The notes beneath the pieces were generated by a model that made no database searches, was not told the origin of the DNA, and saw nothing but the letters and a program-made list of their open reading frames with translations. DNA of 64,000 nucleotides, taken from contig NZ_JNZZ01000005.1 in the NCBI RefSeq assembly GCF_000717645.1, forward strand, positions 124,001-188,000, read 5' to 3'. This document shows positions 43,736 to 53,723 of the stretch, piece after piece (positions within the stretch are counted from its first letter, which is position 1; each line of letters begins with the position of its first letter). Position numbers and translations under genes: made by a program. This stretch comes from Streptomyces californicus (GTDB lineage: Bacteria > Actinomycetota > Actinomycetes > Streptomycetales > Streptomycetaceae).

Positions 43736-44560
43736 CTGGGCAAGCGACAGCCCGAAGGCCCGCCGCCCGCACCGGCAGTGCAGCGCATCCGACTGCGCTA
43801 CACCAAGCGCGGCCGCCTCCGGTTCACCAGTCACCGAGACTTCCAACGGGCCTTCGAGCGGGCACTGCGCCGCTCCGAGGTACCGATGGCGTACTCCGCG
43901 GGCTTCACCCCGCACCCCAAGGTCTCCTACGCCAACGCCGCACCCACCGGCACGGGCAGCGAGGCCGAGTTCCTGGAGATCGCCCTCACCGAGGCGCGGG
44001 ACCCCGAGACCCTGCGCGGCCTGCTCGACGCGTCGATGCCGACCGGCCTCGACATCGTCGACGCGGTGGAGGCGCGCACGTCCGGCCTGGCCGAACGGCT
44101 CACCGCCTCCGTCTGGGAGATGCGCCTGGACGGCGTCGACCCCGAGGACGTGCGCCCCGCGGTGGCGGCCTTCAACGACGCGGAGACCGTCGAGGTTCAG
44201 CGCAAGGCGAAGAACGGCATCCGGACGTTCGACGCCCGCGCCGCCGTCGCGGACCTGCGGGTCGGCGACGGTCCGGACGATAGGCCGGGTGAGCGGCCCT
44301 GTGCGATACTGCGCCTGGTTGTGCGGCACGTGACACCCGCCGTGCGACCCGACGACGTCCTGTCCGGCCTCCGAGCTGTGGCCGACCTGGCGCCGCCCGT
44401 CCCCGCAGCGGTGACGAGGCTGGCGCAGGGGCTCTTCGACGAGGAGACCGGCACGGTGACCGACCCGCTCGCGCCCGACCGCGAGGCCGCCCCGACCGCA
44501 CATCCCGCGGTCGCCGGGGCAGCCGTCGCGACGGCGCCGGAAGGTGCAGGTTCCGCGTAG
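43736..44560 (+). CDS. DUF2344 / TIGR03936 radical-SAM-linked protein
   Basis: About 274 aa. The core is QRIRLRYTKRGRLRFTSHRD, FQRAFERALRRSEVPMAYSA and GFTPHPKVSYANAAPTGTGSEAE, diagnostic of the partner protein of TIGR03960 radical SAM enzymes; the two are fused in some bacteria. Function unknown. The start is unusual: the best site is CTG 43736, with AGGAG 8 nt upstream and sequence LGKRQPEGPPPAPAVQ. GTG 43652, overlapping the previous stop, would add 28 poorly conserved-looking residues and has no clear SD. Confidence 0.93.
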   Translation: MGKRQPEGPPPAPAVQRIRLRYTKRGRLRFTSHRDFQRAFERALRRSEVPMAYSAGFTPHPKVSYANAAPTGTGSEAEFLEIALTEARDPETLRGLLDASMPTGLDIVDAVEARTSGLAERLTASVWEMRLDGVDPEDVRPAVAAFNDAETVEVQRKAKNGIRTFDARAAVADLRVGDGPDDRPGERPCAILRLVVRHVTPAVRPDDVLSGLRAVADLAPPVPAAVTRLAQGLFDEETGTVTDPLAPDREAAPTAHPAVAGAAVATAPEGAGSA

Positions 44561-44640
44561 GACGGTCGTCGTGGCGCAGCCCCATGACTCGGGAGCCACC
44601 TGGGCCGGGCCGCGCACTGACCCACAAGACTTTCGCCAGG

Positions 44641-44661
44641 CCGTACGCACACCGCGTACGG
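44641..44661 (+). promoter_or_regulatory. hairpin in the rne 5' region
   Basis: CCGTACGC (44641-44648) pairs with GCGTACGG (44654-44661) over ACACC, about 130 nt before the rne start. In E. coli, rne mRNA leader hairpins mediate autoregulation; whether this one does is speculation. Confidence 0.35.
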
Positions 44662-44787
44662 AACCGGCGAGCCAGACATCAGCTCCTGTGCGGCGCCCGC
44701 GCCCCGGACGGCGGTATCGCACCACTGCGGACCGGCCGGACCGGAATACGACGCGGCGCCCGGGAGCACGACGGGAGAAACGCCCGC

Positions 44788-47700
44788 ATGCCTCAGCCGA
44801 ACGAACCCGGCACGACCGGGAACAACGAAGAGAACACCCCCGGCGACAAGCTGCCGCCGCGCCGTCGGCGCCGCGCCGCCTCCCGCCCCGCCGGTCCGCC
44901 CGGTGGCGCCGCGCCCGCCGCCGAGGACGTCACGCCGGCCATACCGGCTGACGCGTCCGCCGCTCCCGCAGTGGACGACACGCCCGGGGAGACGGCCGCC
45001 GAGGCCGCGCCCCCCGCCCGCACCCGCCGCCGCGCCGTGCGCAAGTCCACCGCGCCCGCCGGCGCCCCGCCGCAGGCGGAGACCGCCGAGCCCGGGCCCG
45101 CCGCCGAGACCGCCCCGGTCGCCGAGGCTCCCGCGCAGCCCGTCGCCGACGAGGAGCCGGCCGCCCCCGCGCCGCGCGCCCGCCGCCGCGCGGTCCGCAA
45201 GGCGACGGCCCCGGCCGGTTCGCCGGAGGCCGCCGAGGTCGTCGAGGCACCGGTGGAGGCCGCCGCCGAGCCCGAGACCGAGCCCGAGGAAGAGGCCGTG
45301 GCCGCCGTGGAGACCCCGGAGGAGGCCCCGGCGCCCCGCCGCCGTCGCGCCTCCCGCAAGGCCACCTCGCCGGCAGGCGCCCCGCAGCCCGCCGAGGAGG
45401 CCGTCGTCGTGGTCGAGCCCGCCGCCGATGCTCCTGCCGAGGAGCCCGCCGCCGCCGCGGAGCCCGCCGCTCCCCGCGGCCGCACCCGCCGCCGTGCCTC
45501 CGCTCCGGCCGGCGCCCCGCAGGCCGCCGCGTCCGTGAGCGAGCCGGAGCAGGTCCGGGCCGCCGAACCCGCCGCCCCGGCCGCCGTCGAGGCCGAGACC
45601 GCCGAGGAGGCCCCGGCCCCGCGCGGCCGTCGCCGCGCCTCCCGCAAGGCGTCCGCGCCCGCCGGTTCGCCGCAGCCCGCCGAGGCTGCCGGAGCCGTTG
45701 GGTCCGCCGACGTCGCCGACTCCGCCGACGTCGCGGAGGAGCCCGTCGAGTCCGGCGAGAGCCTGCCCGCCGCCGTCGCCGAGGAGCTGGCCGCCGAGAC
45801 CGACGAGGTCGAGGAGGCGGCCCCGCGCGGACGGCGCCGCCGCCGGGCCACCGCCGCCGCGGGCAGCCCCGAGTTCACCGCGAAGACCGAGGAGCCGACG
45901 CGCCGGAGCCGCCGTGCGACGCGCCCCGCCGTCGCCGTCTTCCAGGCCCCGGTCTTCGCCGAGCCCATGTTCCAGACCCCCGAGACGGCCGCCGCCGCGG
46001 CTGCCGCCGCCGGCTCCGCCTCCCCGTACGACGAGGCCGACGAGGTCGAGGAGCAGACCGGCTCCGAGCAGAGCGCCGCGCCCGCCGAGGCCGCGCCGCA
46101 GGGCGGCTCGCGCCGTCGCCGTCGCCGCCGCGGCGAGTCCGACGCCGCCGAGCAGGCCGCCCCGGTGGGGACGCCCGCGGCCGAGGCCCCCGAGGCCGAG
46201 GCGGAGGCGGAGGCCGACGAGCACGACGACGACGCCGACGAGTACGGCGACCGCCCCTCGCGCCGCCGCCGCCGAGGTGGCCGCCGCCGCCGTCGCGGTG
46301 AGGCCCACGACACGGACGACGAGAACACCGACGACGCCCCCGCCCGCACCGGCGCCGAGGAGACCCGCGCCGAGGACGAGCAGGACGGCGGCCGGGGCCA
46401 GGCGCAGGAGACGGCCGACGAGAGCGACGAGGACGACGACGCCTCGGCCTCCGGTTCGAGCAGCAGCTCCCGCCGTCGCCGCCGTCGCCGCCGCCGCAGC
46501 GGTGACGCGGCCGCCGACGCGGACCACGGCACCTCCGACGACCCGGAGCGTACGGTCGTCAAGGTCCGCGAGCCCCGCAAGAAGGAGGAGCGCGAGCCGG
46601 GCACCGGCTTCGACGAGGTCCAGTCCATCAAGGGCTCGACCCGGATGGAGGCCAAGAAGCAGCGCCGCCGCGAGGGCCGCGAGCAGGGCCGCCGCCGGGT
46701 CCCGATCATCACCGAGGCCGAGTTCCTCGCCCGCCGCGAGGCCGTCGAGCGCGTGATGGTCGTCCGCCAGAACGGCGAGCGCACCCAGATCGGCGTCCTC
46801 GAGGACAACGTGCTCGTCGAGCACTACGTCAACAAGGAGCAGTCCACCAGCTACGTCGGCAACGTCTACCTGGGCAAGGTCCAGAACGTGCTGCCGTCCA
46901 TGGAGGCCGCCTTCGTCGACATCGGCAAGGGCCGCAACGCCGTCCTGTACGCCGGTGAGGTCAACTTCGAGGCGCTCGGCATGGCTCACGGGCCGCGCCG
47001 CATCGAGACCGCGCTCAAGTCCGGCCAGTCCGTCCTGGTCCAGGTGACCAAGGATCCGATCGGCCACAAGGGCGCGCGGCTGACCAGCCAGGTCTCGCTG
47101 CCCGGCCGCTACCTGGTCTACGTGCCCGAGGGCTCCATGACCGGGATCAGCCGCAAGCTGCCCGACACCGAGCGCTCCCGCCTGAAGACCATCCTCAAGA
47201 AGATCGTTCCCGAGGACGCGGGCGTCATCGTGCGCACCGCCGCCGAGGGCGCGAGCGAGGACGAGCTGCGCCGCGACGTCGAGCGCCTCCAGCAGCAGTG
47301 GGCGGACATCCAGAAGAAGGCCAAGGGCACCAGCTCCTCGAACGCCCCGACGCTGCTCTACGGCGAGCCGGACATGACCGTCCGGGTGGTCCGCGACATC
47401 TTCAACGAGGACTTCTCCAAGGTCATCGTGAGCGGTGACGAGGCGTGGGAGACCATCCACGGATACGTCTCGCACGTCGCGCCCGACCTCACCGAGCGGC
47501 TCTCCCGCTGGACCTCCGAGGTCGACGTCTTCGCGACGTACCGCATCGACGAGCAGCTGATGAAGGCGCTGGACCGCAAGGTCTACCTGCCGAGCGGCGG
47601 TTCGCTGGTGATCGACAAGACCGAGGCGATGGTCGTCGTCGACGTCAACACCGGCAAGTTCACCGGCCAGGGCGGCAACCTGGAGGAGACCGTCACCAGG

Positions 47701-49083
47701 AACAACCTGGAGGCGGCCGAGGAGATCGTGCGCCAGCTGCGGCTGCGCGACCTCGGCGGCATCGTCGTCGTCGACTTCATCGACATGGTGCTGGAGTCCA
47801 ACCGGGACCTGGTCCTGCGGCGGCTCCTGGAGTGCCTGGGCCGTGACCGCACCAAGCACCAGGTGGCCGAGGTCACCTCGCTCGGCCTGGTCCAGATGAC
47901 CCGCAAGCGGGTGGGCCAGGGCCTGCTGGAGTCCTTCTCCGAGACCTGCGTGCACTGCAACGGGCGCGGTGTCATCGTCCACATGGAGCAGCCGACGTCC
48001 CCGGGCGGCGGTGGCGGCGGCAAGAAGTCCAAGAAGCGCCGCGGTGGCGCGGGCCAGGACCACGACCACGGTCACGACCACGGCTCCCAGGACCACGGCT
48101 CCCAGGACCACGGCTCCCAGGACCACGGCTCCCAGGACCACGCCTCCGCCGAGACCTCGGAGACCGAGGCCGTGGAGACCGAGGCCGAACTGGCCGCCGA
48201 GGTCGCCGCCCCGGTGGCCGTGGAGCCCGCGGTCCGCGAGGACGACGAGTTCTACGGCAGCCCCGCCGAGGCGGAGGCGGCCGCCACGCGCGGCCGTGGC
48301 CGCCGCCGCGCCTCGCGCAAGGCGTCGGCTCCGGCCGGCGCCCCGAAGGCCGAGGCCCCTGCCGCCGAACCGACGCCCGAGCCGGTGGTCGAGGCCCCGG
48401 CGGCCGAGACCCCGGTCGCGGAGGCCCCCGCCGCCGAGGTTCCGGAGGCGCCGGCCGAGGCCGCGCCCCAGGGCCGTACGCGCCGCCGGGCCACCCGTAA
48501 GGCGACCGCCCCGGCGGGTGCGCCGAAGCAGGCCGAGGCGGCGGAGCCGGTACAGCCGGCCGAGCCCGCCGCGGACCCGGTCGCGGTGGAGGACCCGGTC
48601 GTGGAGCCGGCCGCCGCGGAGACGCCGGCCGTCGAGGCCCCGGCGGAGCCCGCACCCGAGGCCCCGGTGGCCGCGCCGCCGCGTGCCCGTCGCCGGGTGA
48701 CGCGCAAGGTCACCGCTCCGGCGGGTTCGCCCACCGGCGGGGACGACGCGGCGGTGGTCGTGGTCGACACGGCGTCCGAGGCGAAGGCCCCGGAGGCGGA
48801 CGACCGGGCCCCGGAGGGAACCCCGGAGTCCGGAGTGACGGATTCCGAATCCGCGGGGGCCGCACCGGCGAAGAAGACGGCACGCAAGACCGCCGCCAAG
48901 AAGGCCCCGGCCAAGAAGGCGGCGGCCAAGAAGACGGCCGCGAAGAAGACGGCCGCCAAGAAGACGACGGCGAAGACCGCGGCGAAGAAGGCGACGAAGA
49001 AGACCGTCGCCGCCGAGCAGCAGTCGTCGCCCTCGGTGAACGCCTCCACCGGTTCCCCGGAGGGTGAGGCGTCGGCCGGCTGA
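44788..49083 (+). CDS. rne: ribonuclease E/G with long repetitive extensions
   Basis: 1431 aa. The catalytic core (about residues 650-1070) has S1 ([20 protein letters not shown]), the DNase-I-like metal site [12 protein letters not shown] (about 951) and VVDFIDM (about 997), and Zn-link CVHCNGRG (about 1054). The N-terminal 600 residues are acidic Ala/Glu-rich linkers punctuated by basic boxes RRRA(V/S)RK(A/S)(T/S)APAG(A/S)P, at least six copies plus R/G-rich runs. At least three more boxes follow the core, then SQDHG repeats and a tail of [17 protein letters not shown] type. The core acts in mRNA decay and rRNA processing; extensions likely scaffold partners or bind RNA. ATG 44788 follows GGGAG. 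Confidence 0.96.
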   Translation: MPQPNEPGTTGNNEENTPGDKLPPRRRRRAASRPAGPPGGAAPAAEDVTPAIPADASAAPAVDDTPGETAAEAAPPARTRRRAVRKSTAPAGAPPQAETAEPGPAAETAPVAEAPAQPVADEEPAAPAPRARRRAVRKATAPAGSPEAAEVVEAPVEAAAEPETEPEEEAVAAVETPEEAPAPRRRRASRKATSPAGAPQPAEEAVVVVEPAADAPAEEPAAAAEPAAPRGRTRRRASAPAGAPQAAASVSEPEQVRAAEPAAPAAVEAETAEEAPAPRGRRRASRKASAPAGSPQPAEAAGAVGSADVADSADVAEEPVESGESLPAAVAEELAAETDEVEEAAPRGRRRRRATAAAGSPEFTAKTEEPTRRSRRATRPAVAVFQAPVFAEPMFQTPETAAAAAAAAGSASPYDEADEVEEQTGSEQSAAPAEAAPQGGSRRRRRRRGESDAAEQAAPVGTPAAEAPEAEAEAEADEHDDDADEYGDRPSRRRRRGGRRRRRGEAHDTDDENTDDAPARTGAEETRAEDEQDGGRGQAQETADESDEDDDASASGSSSSSRRRRRRRRRSGDAAADADHGTSDDPERTVVKVREPRKKEEREPGTGFDEVQSIKGSTRMEAKKQRRREGREQGRRRVPIITEAEFLARREAVERVMVVRQNGERTQIGVLEDNVLVEHYVNKEQSTSYVGNVYLGKVQNVLPSMEAAFVDIGKGRNAVLYAGEVNFEALGMAHGPRRIETALKSGQSVLVQVTKDPIGHKGARLTSQVSLPGRYLVYVPEGSMTGISRKLPDTERSRLKTILKKIVPEDAGVIVRTAAEGASEDELRRDVERLQQQWADIQKKAKGTSSSNAPTLLYGEPDMTVRVVRDIFNEDFSKVIVSGDEAWETIHGYVSHVAPDLTERLSRWTSEVDVFATYRIDEQLMKALDRKVYLPSGGSLVIDKTEAMVVVDVNTGKFTGQGGNLEETVTRNNLEAAEEIVRQLRLRDLGGIVVVDFIDMVLESNRDLVLRRLLECLGRDRTKHQVAEVTSLGLVQMTRKRVGQGLLESFSETCVHCNGRGVIVHMEQPTSPGGGGGGKKSKKRRGGAGQDHDHGHDHGSQDHGSQDHGSQDHGSQDHASAETSETEAVETEAELAAEVAAPVAVEPAVREDDEFYGSPAEAEAAATRGRGRRRASRKASAPAGAPKAEAPAAEPTPEPVVEAPAAETPVAEAPAAEVPEAPAEAAPQGRTRRRATRKATAPAGAPKQAEAAEPVQPAEPAADPVAVEDPVVEPAAAETPAVEAPAEPAPEAPVAAPPRARRRVTRKVTAPAGSPTGGDDAAVVVVDTASEAKAPEADDRAPEGTPESGVTDSESAGAAPAKKTARKTAAKKAPAKKAAAKKTAAKKTAAKKTTAKTAAKKATKKTVAAEQQSSPSVNASTGSPEGEASAG
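48081..48140 (+). repeat. four perfect 15-bp tandem repeats in rne (SQDHG)
   Basis: CGGCTCCCAGGACCA is repeated at 48081, 48096, 48111 and 48126 without mismatch, encoding SQDHG units after a DHDHGHDHG stretch. Exact codon identity implies recent expansion. Confidence 0.9.
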
Positions 49084-49099
49084 CGTTCTCCGCCTTCCT

Positions 49100-49142
49100 C
49101 GCGGACGGTCCGCCCCGAGCACCTGGGGGCGGACCGTCCGCG
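49100..49142 (+). terminator. rne terminator, 17-bp perfect stem
   Basis: Arms 49100-49116 and 49126-49142 (CGCGGACGGTCCGCCCC and exact complement), 17 nt after the rne stop. Confidence 0.9.
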
Positions 49143-49358
49143 TGTCCGGCCGTGGTGTTCTCGCCGGCCGGGCCCGTCATTCCCGGGGGACGGGAGGCGG
49201 GCGCTGGACGCCGTAGGGCCGACGGGGCGCCGTACGGCATGAGCGGCGAGCGCGGCTCCTCCGTGGTCCGCGGCGGAGGCGGAGGCCGGAGGTGGCGGTC
49301 CGAGGCATCGGCGTACCACCTCGGCCGCACCCGTGGGTCGGACGGGCCAGGGGCCGGT
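49143..49358. other. rne-rplU intergenic region, left part
   Basis: A GC-rich stretch between the rne terminator and the rplU promoter. An ORF in the rplU frame is open here but has no SD and unlikely composition. Nothing else is seen. Confidence 0.5.
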
Positions 49359-49387
49359 TTGACCCCCACACCCCCGCCCCGTAACCT
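49359..49387 (+). promoter_or_regulatory. rplU-rpmA promoter, HrdB-type
   Basis: TTGACC (49359-49364) and TAACCT (49382-49387) are separated by exactly 17 bp, the best consensus promoter in the window. Transcription should start near 49394. Confidence 0.75.
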
Positions 49388-49393
49388 TGACCC

Positions 49394-49562
49394 TCGGTGT
49401 GTTTCTTCGACACATCCACCCCTGAGCACATCCCTCCCGGTCGCGATCGGTGTTCGCGCCGTCCACCAGGAGAGGCCGCTCATCCTTCCGGATCGACTCG
49501 GGCCCCGGCCCGCGCGGGCGGCTGGCATCAGGGGTTCCGTTCCGAGCGAGAGAGAGATCCGC
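49394..49562 (+). promoter_or_regulatory. about 170-nt 5' leader of rplU
   Basis: A long untranslated leader between the predicted start site and GTG 49563. It begins with GTGT...ACAC (about 49398-49413) and has a GC-rich foldable stretch at 49490-49525. L21-type leaders can be autoregulatory in bacteria; I cannot assign a known motif. Confidence 0.4.
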
Positions 49563-49883
49563 GTGTACGCCATCGTGCGCAGCGGTGGTCGCCAGCACAA
49601 GGTTGCTGTCGGCGACATCGTTGAGGTTGACAAGATTTCCACTGCCAAGGTTGGCGACACGGTCGAGCTCTCGACCCTGCTCGTTGTCGACGGTGACGCG
49701 GTCACCAGCGACCCGTGGGTGCTGGACGGCATCAAGGTCACGGCCGAGATCGTGGACCACCACAAGGGCGCGAAGATCGACATCCTTCGCTACAAGAACA
49801 AGACCGGCTACCGCCGTCGCCAGGGTCACCGCCAGCAGTACACGGCGATCAAGGTCACCGGTATCCCCACGGCCGCGAAGTAA
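49563..49883 (+). CDS. rplU: 50S ribosomal protein L21
   Basis: 106 aa starting [20 protein letters not shown] and ending [15 protein letters not shown], the L21 signature with the [12 protein letters not shown] motif near the C-terminus. It binds 23S rRNA. GTG start preceded by AGAGAGA. It is followed by rpmA after 14 nt, the universal rplU-rpmA-obg order. Confidence 0.98.
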   Translation: MYAIVRSGGRQHKVAVGDIVEVDKISTAKVGDTVELSTLLVVDGDAVTSDPWVLDGIKVTAEIVDHHKGAKIDILRYKNKTGYRRRQGHRQQYTAIKVTGIPTAAK

Positions 49884-49897
49884 GGGACTGAGAACAC

Positions 49898-50155
49898 ATG
49901 GCACACAAGAAGGGCGCATCGTCCACTCGGAACGGGCGCGATTCCAATGCTCAGCGGCTCGGCGTGAAGCGCTTCGGCGGTCAGGCCGTCAACGCCGGTG
50001 AGATCCTGGTCCGCCAGCGCGGCACCCACTTCCACCCGGGCACGGGCGTCGGCCGTGGCGGCGACGACACGCTGTTCGCGCTCGCCGCCGGTGCGGTCGA
50101 GTTCGGCACGCACCGTGGCCGCAAGGTCGTGAACATCGTTCCGCTCGCCGTCTGA
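49898..50155 (+). CDS. rpmA: 50S ribosomal protein L27
   Basis: 85 aa, [20 protein letters not shown] followed by [16 protein letters not shown]. The N-terminus reaches the peptidyl transferase centre; here it starts directly with AHKKG and has no cleavable Firmicutes-type extension. The SD AAGGGA lies upstream of the ATG. A two-part hairpin separates it from obg. Confidence 0.98.
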   Translation: MAHKKGASSTRNGRDSNAQRLGVKRFGGQAVNAGEILVRQRGTHFHPGTGVGRGGDDTLFALAAGAVEFGTHRGRKVVNIVPLAV

Positions 50156-50191
50156 GTTCTTCTCGACGCGCGCCGAACGGCACAGCACCTT

Positions 50192-50244
50192 CCGAGGGCG
50201 GACCGCAGCTTTCCCGGTGAACGGGGAAGCGGGTCCGCCCTCGG
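50192..50244 (+). terminator. rpmA terminator, 13-bp outer stem
   Basis: CCGAGGGCGGACC (50192-50204) pairs exactly with 50232-50244; an inner GCTTTCCC/GGGGAAGC pairing extends it. Confidence 0.85.
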
Positions 50245-50299
50245 CGTGTTACGACAGAGACAATTCCGCTTTTTCCCGCTGTACCTGGAGGCACTGACC

Positions 50300-51736
50300 A
50301 TGACCACCTTCGTGGACCGCGTCGAGCTGCATGCCGCCGCGGGTAACGGAGGCCACGGCTGCGCCTCCGTCCACCGTGAGAAGTTCAAGCCGCTGGGAGG
50401 CCCCGACGGGGGCAACGGCGGACGGGGCGGCGATGTGATCCTCGTCGTCGACCAGGCCGTGACCACGCTGCTCGACTACCACCACCACCCCCACCGCAAG
50501 GCCACCAACGGCCAGCCCGGCGCAGGCGACAACCGCTCCGGCAAGGACGGCCAGGACCTGGTCCTGCCGGTCCCCGACGGCACCGTCGTCCTCGACAGGG
50601 CGGGGAACGTCCTCGCCGACCTCATCGGCCAGGGGACCACCTTCGTGGCCGGTCAGGGCGGCCGCGGCGGCCTCGGCAACGCGGCGCTGGCCTCGGCCCG
50701 ACGCAAGGCGCCGGGCTTCGCGCTGCTCGGTGAGCCGGGGGAGAGCCGGGACATCGTCCTGGAGCTCAAGACCGTCGCCGACGTGGCGCTCGTCGGCTAC
50801 CCGAGCGCCGGCAAGTCCTCGCTGATCTCGGTGCTCTCGGCGGCCAAGCCGAAGATCGCGGACTACCCGTTCACCACCCTCGTACCGAACCTCGGCGTCG
50901 TCACGGCCGGTTCGACCGTCTACACCATCGCGGACGTCCCCGGGCTCATCCCCGGCGCCAGCCAGGGCAAGGGCCTCGGCCTGGAGTTCCTGCGCCACGT
51001 CGAGCGCTGCTCGGTCCTCGTGCACGTCCTGGACACCGCCACCCTGGAGTCCGACCGCGACCCCGTCTCCGACCTCGACATCATCGAGGAGGAGCTGCGC
51101 CAGTACGGCGGCCTGGAGGACAGGCCCCGCATCGTCGCCCTCAACAAGGTCGACATCCCCGACGGCCAGGACCTCGCCGACATGATCCGCCCCGACCTGG
51201 AGGCCCGCGGCTACCGCGTCTTCGAGGTCTCCGCGATCGCGCACAAGGGCCTCAACGAGCTGTCCTACGCGCTCGCCGGGATCATCGCCGAGGCGCGCGC
51301 CGCCAAGCCGAAGGAGGAGGCGACCCGCATCGTCATCCGCCCGAAGGCGGTCGACGACGCGGGCTTCACGGTCACCGCGGAGGGCGAGGACCTCTACCGC
51401 GTACGCGGCGAGAAGCCCGAACGCTGGGTGCGCCAGACCGACTTCAACAACGACGAGGCCGTCGGCTACCTCGCGGACCGGCTCAACCGCCTCGGCGTCG
51501 AGGACGCGCTGGTCAAGGCGGGCGCACGGGCCGGCGACGGCGTCGCCATCGGCCCCGAGGACAACGCCGTCGTCTTCGACTGGGAGCCGACCGTGCAGGC
51601 CGGCGCCGAGATGCTCGGCCGTCGCGGCGAGGACCACCGCATGGAGGCCCCGCGCCCCGCGGCGCAGCGCCGCAGGGACCGCGAGGCCGAGCGCGACGAC
51701 GCGCAGAAGGAGTACGACGAGTTCGACCCCTTCTAG
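50300..51736 (+). CDS. obg: GTPase Obg/CgtA
   Basis: 478 aa. The glycine-rich Obg fold (residues 1-160; [19 protein letters not shown]) precedes the G domain with G1 GYPSAGKSS (about 166), G2 PFTTLVP, G3 [11 protein letters not shown]4 NKVD, and a C-terminal OCT domain ([20 protein letters not shown]). It acts in 50S assembly and stringent control; in Streptomyces Obg affects the onset of differentiation. ATG 50300 follows CTGGAGG. An upstream 18-codon extension crosses the leader and is rejected. Confidence 0.98.
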   Translation: MTTFVDRVELHAAAGNGGHGCASVHREKFKPLGGPDGGNGGRGGDVILVVDQAVTTLLDYHHHPHRKATNGQPGAGDNRSGKDGQDLVLPVPDGTVVLDRAGNVLADLIGQGTTFVAGQGGRGGLGNAALASARRKAPGFALLGEPGESRDIVLELKTVADVALVGYPSAGKSSLISVLSAAKPKIADYPFTTLVPNLGVVTAGSTVYTIADVPGLIPGASQGKGLGLEFLRHVERCSVLVHVLDTATLESDRDPVSDLDIIEEELRQYGGLEDRPRIVALNKVDIPDGQDLADMIRPDLEARGYRVFEVSAIAHKGLNELSYALAGIIAEARAAKPKEEATRIVIRPKAVDDAGFTVTAEGEDLYRVRGEKPERWVRQTDFNNDEAVGYLADRLNRLGVEDALVKAGARAGDGVAIGPEDNAVVFDWEPTVQAGAEMLGRRGEDHRMEAPRPAAQRRRDREAERDDAQKEYDEFDPF

Positions 51737-52092
51737 GAGCCTCCGGCTTGCGGGAACCGCCGGCGGGGAGTTCGCCGCTCTCCGGCGGCGGCCTTCCCGC
51801 CGGCAGCCCCCGGCCCGTCTCTCCGGAGACGGGCCGTCCGGTAGTCTCGGGGCCTGGCGTCGGCGGTTTTCGCCGGTCACGCCGGGTGCGGGTTCCGCTC
51901 ATGTGCCGATTACGCAACACATCTGTGGGGTCGATCACCCCGCGCAACGCCCCGTGGCGCCCAACCTCCCTGGCCAGAGGGTGAACTGAGGGCGTCGGCG
52001 GGGCGAGTGACGGATGACGTCCACCTTGCGAGACGGTCACGGAGAGTGCGACCATCACACTGTTCCCCCTGTCATAGCAAGGTAGGTCGTCT
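51737..52092. other. obg to cytidylyltransferase intergenic region
   Basis: 356 bp. Two hairpins follow obg: GCCGGCGGG (51759-51767)/CCCGCCGGC (51796-51804) and the one listed at 51812-51835. The rest is less GC-rich toward the right end, where CATAGC (about 52074) lies near the next start. I see no gene. Confidence 0.5.
51812..51835 (+). terminator. obg terminator, 10-bp stem, TCCG tetraloop
   Basis: GGCCCGTCTC (51812-51821) pairs exactly with GAGACGGGCC (51826-51835). Confidence 0.8.
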
Positions 52093-53592
52093 GTGTCTGT
52101 GCCGCATGAAGCCAAGCCCCGGACCACAGCGGTCGTGCTCGCCGGTGGGACCGGCCAGCGCGTCGGCCTGTCGATCCCCAAGCAGTTGCTGAAGATCGCC
52201 GGTAAGGCCGTCATCGAGCACACGCTGACCATCTTCGAGAACGCCGAGGGCATCGACGACGTCATCGTGCTGATGGCGCCGGGCTTCGTCCCCGACGTCG
52301 AGAAGATCGTGGCGAAGGCCGGACTGACCAAGGTCACGCGGGTCATCGAGGGCGGCACCACCCGCAACGAGACCACCGAGCGCGCCATCGCGGCCCTCGG
52401 CGAGGGGCTCGCCGAGGGCGAGGACCGCAACGTCCTCTTCCATGACGCGGTCCGCCCCCTGCTGTCACAGCGTGTGATCAAGGACTGCGTCGACGCGCTG
52501 GGGCGCTACCAGGCCGTCGACGTCGCCATCCCGTCCGCGGACACGATCATCGTGACCCGTACGCACGGTGAGGACGGCGAGTTCATCACCGACGTCCCCG
52601 ACCGCTCCCGGCTGCGCCGCGGCCAGACGCCCCAGGCGTTCAAGCTCTCCACGATCCGCAAGGCGTACGAGATCGCGGCGGGCGACCCCAACTTCCAGGC
52701 CACCGACGACTGTTCGGTGGTCCTCAAGTACCTCCCCGACGTGCCGATCCATGTGGTCGCGGGCGACGAGTACAACATGAAGGTGACCCAGCCGGTCGAC
52801 GTCTTCATCACGGACAAGCTCTTCCAGCTTGCCTCCACCGCCGCCCCGCGCCAGGCCGACGAGGCCGCCTACCGGGAGCTGCTGGAGGGGAAGACCCTCG
52901 TCGTGTTCGGCGGTTCGTACGGCATCGGCGCCGACATCGCGGCCCTCGCCGAGAGCTACGGCGCCAAGGTCTACGCACTGGGCCGCTCCACCACGGGAAC
53001 GCACGTGGAGAACCCGGAGCACGTGGACGACGCGCTCTCCACCGCGTACGGCGAGACCGGGCGGATCGACTACGTCATCAACACCGCGGGCGTGCTGCGG
53101 ATCGGCAAGCTGGCCGAGACCGACAACACGACGATCCAGGAAGCGCTGAACGTCAACTACCTGGCCCCCGTGCAGATCGCGCGCGCCTCGTACAAGTACC
53201 TGGTGGAGACCAAGGGCCAGTTGCTGCTCTACACCTCCAGCAGCTACACCCGGGGCCGCGCCGAGTACAGCCTCTACTCCTCGACCAAGGCCGCCATGGT
53301 CAACCTCACCCAGGCGCTCGCCGACGAGTGGGCGGGGGAGGGCATCCGCGTCAACTGCGTCAACCCGGAGCGGACCGCGACGCCGATGCGCACCAAGGCG
53401 TTCGGCCAGGAGCCGGAGGGCTCGCTGCTCTCCTCGGAGGCCGTGGCCCGCACCTCGCTGGACGTCCTGCTCTCCGCACTGACCGGTCACGTCATCGACG
53501 TGCGGCAGCAGGACCCGACGGCGGGGGCCGCCGAATCCTCCGGGTTCGAGCAGGCGCTCGCCTCCGTGCTGGACCGTCAATCAGATGTGTAA
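52093..53592 (+). CDS. bifunctional cytidylyltransferase / SDR reductase (CDP-ribitol synthesis type)
   Basis: 499 aa. Residues about 9-235 are an IspD/TarI-type cytidylyltransferase (TAVVLAGGTGQRVGLSIPKQ, EGGTTRNETTERAI, FHDAVRPLLS, RGQTPQAF, TDDCSVV). Residues about 265-495 are a short-chain dehydrogenase with VVFGGSYGIGADIA (NAD(P) loop), NTAGV and the YSLYSSTK active site. The fusion matches Haemophilus Bcs1/Acs1, which reduces ribulose-5-P and makes CDP-ribitol. IspD alone would lack the SDR part. CDP-ribitol feeds teichoic-type polymers; the neighbouring TagF-like gene supports this. GTG start with AAGGTAGGT upstream. Confidence 0.9.
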   Translation: MSVPHEAKPRTTAVVLAGGTGQRVGLSIPKQLLKIAGKAVIEHTLTIFENAEGIDDVIVLMAPGFVPDVEKIVAKAGLTKVTRVIEGGTTRNETTERAIAALGEGLAEGEDRNVLFHDAVRPLLSQRVIKDCVDALGRYQAVDVAIPSADTIIVTRTHGEDGEFITDVPDRSRLRRGQTPQAFKLSTIRKAYEIAAGDPNFQATDDCSVVLKYLPDVPIHVVAGDEYNMKVTQPVDVFITDKLFQLASTAAPRQADEAAYRELLEGKTLVVFGGSYGIGADIAALAESYGAKVYALGRSTTGTHVENPEHVDDALSTAYGETGRIDYVINTAGVLRIGKLAETDNTTIQEALNVNYLAPVQIARASYKYLVETKGQLLLYTSSSYTRGRAEYSLYSSTKAAMVNLTQALADEWAGEGIRVNCVNPERTATPMRTKAFGQEPEGSLLSSEAVARTSLDVLLSALTGHVIDVRQQDPTAGAAESSGFEQALASVLDRQSDV

Positions 53593-53609
53593 TCATTGAC
53601 GATCGACTG

Positions 53610-53653
53610 TTCGGGCCCGGGAAATCGCCCTCACGCGAGTTCCCGGGCCCGAA
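53610..53653 (+). terminator. 14-bp perfect stem terminator
   Basis: TTCGGGCCCGGGAA (53610-53623) pairs exactly with 53640-53653, after the cytidylyltransferase gene. Confidence 0.85.
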
Positions 53654-53723
53654 ATCGTGGAGCCTTTCTTCACGCTTTCCCCATAAACTCATCTGAGTCG
53701 GCATTTTTCGGGAGCGGTACTTC

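Noticed and set aside
48081..48140. CRISPR-like array
   Set aside because: The 15-bp units are directly abutting, in frame and encode SQDHG inside rne; no spacers.
49152..49562. N-terminal extension of L21 in the open frame upstream
   Set aside because: L21 is about 105 aa in all bacteria and the promoter lies inside this frame; it is leader sequence.
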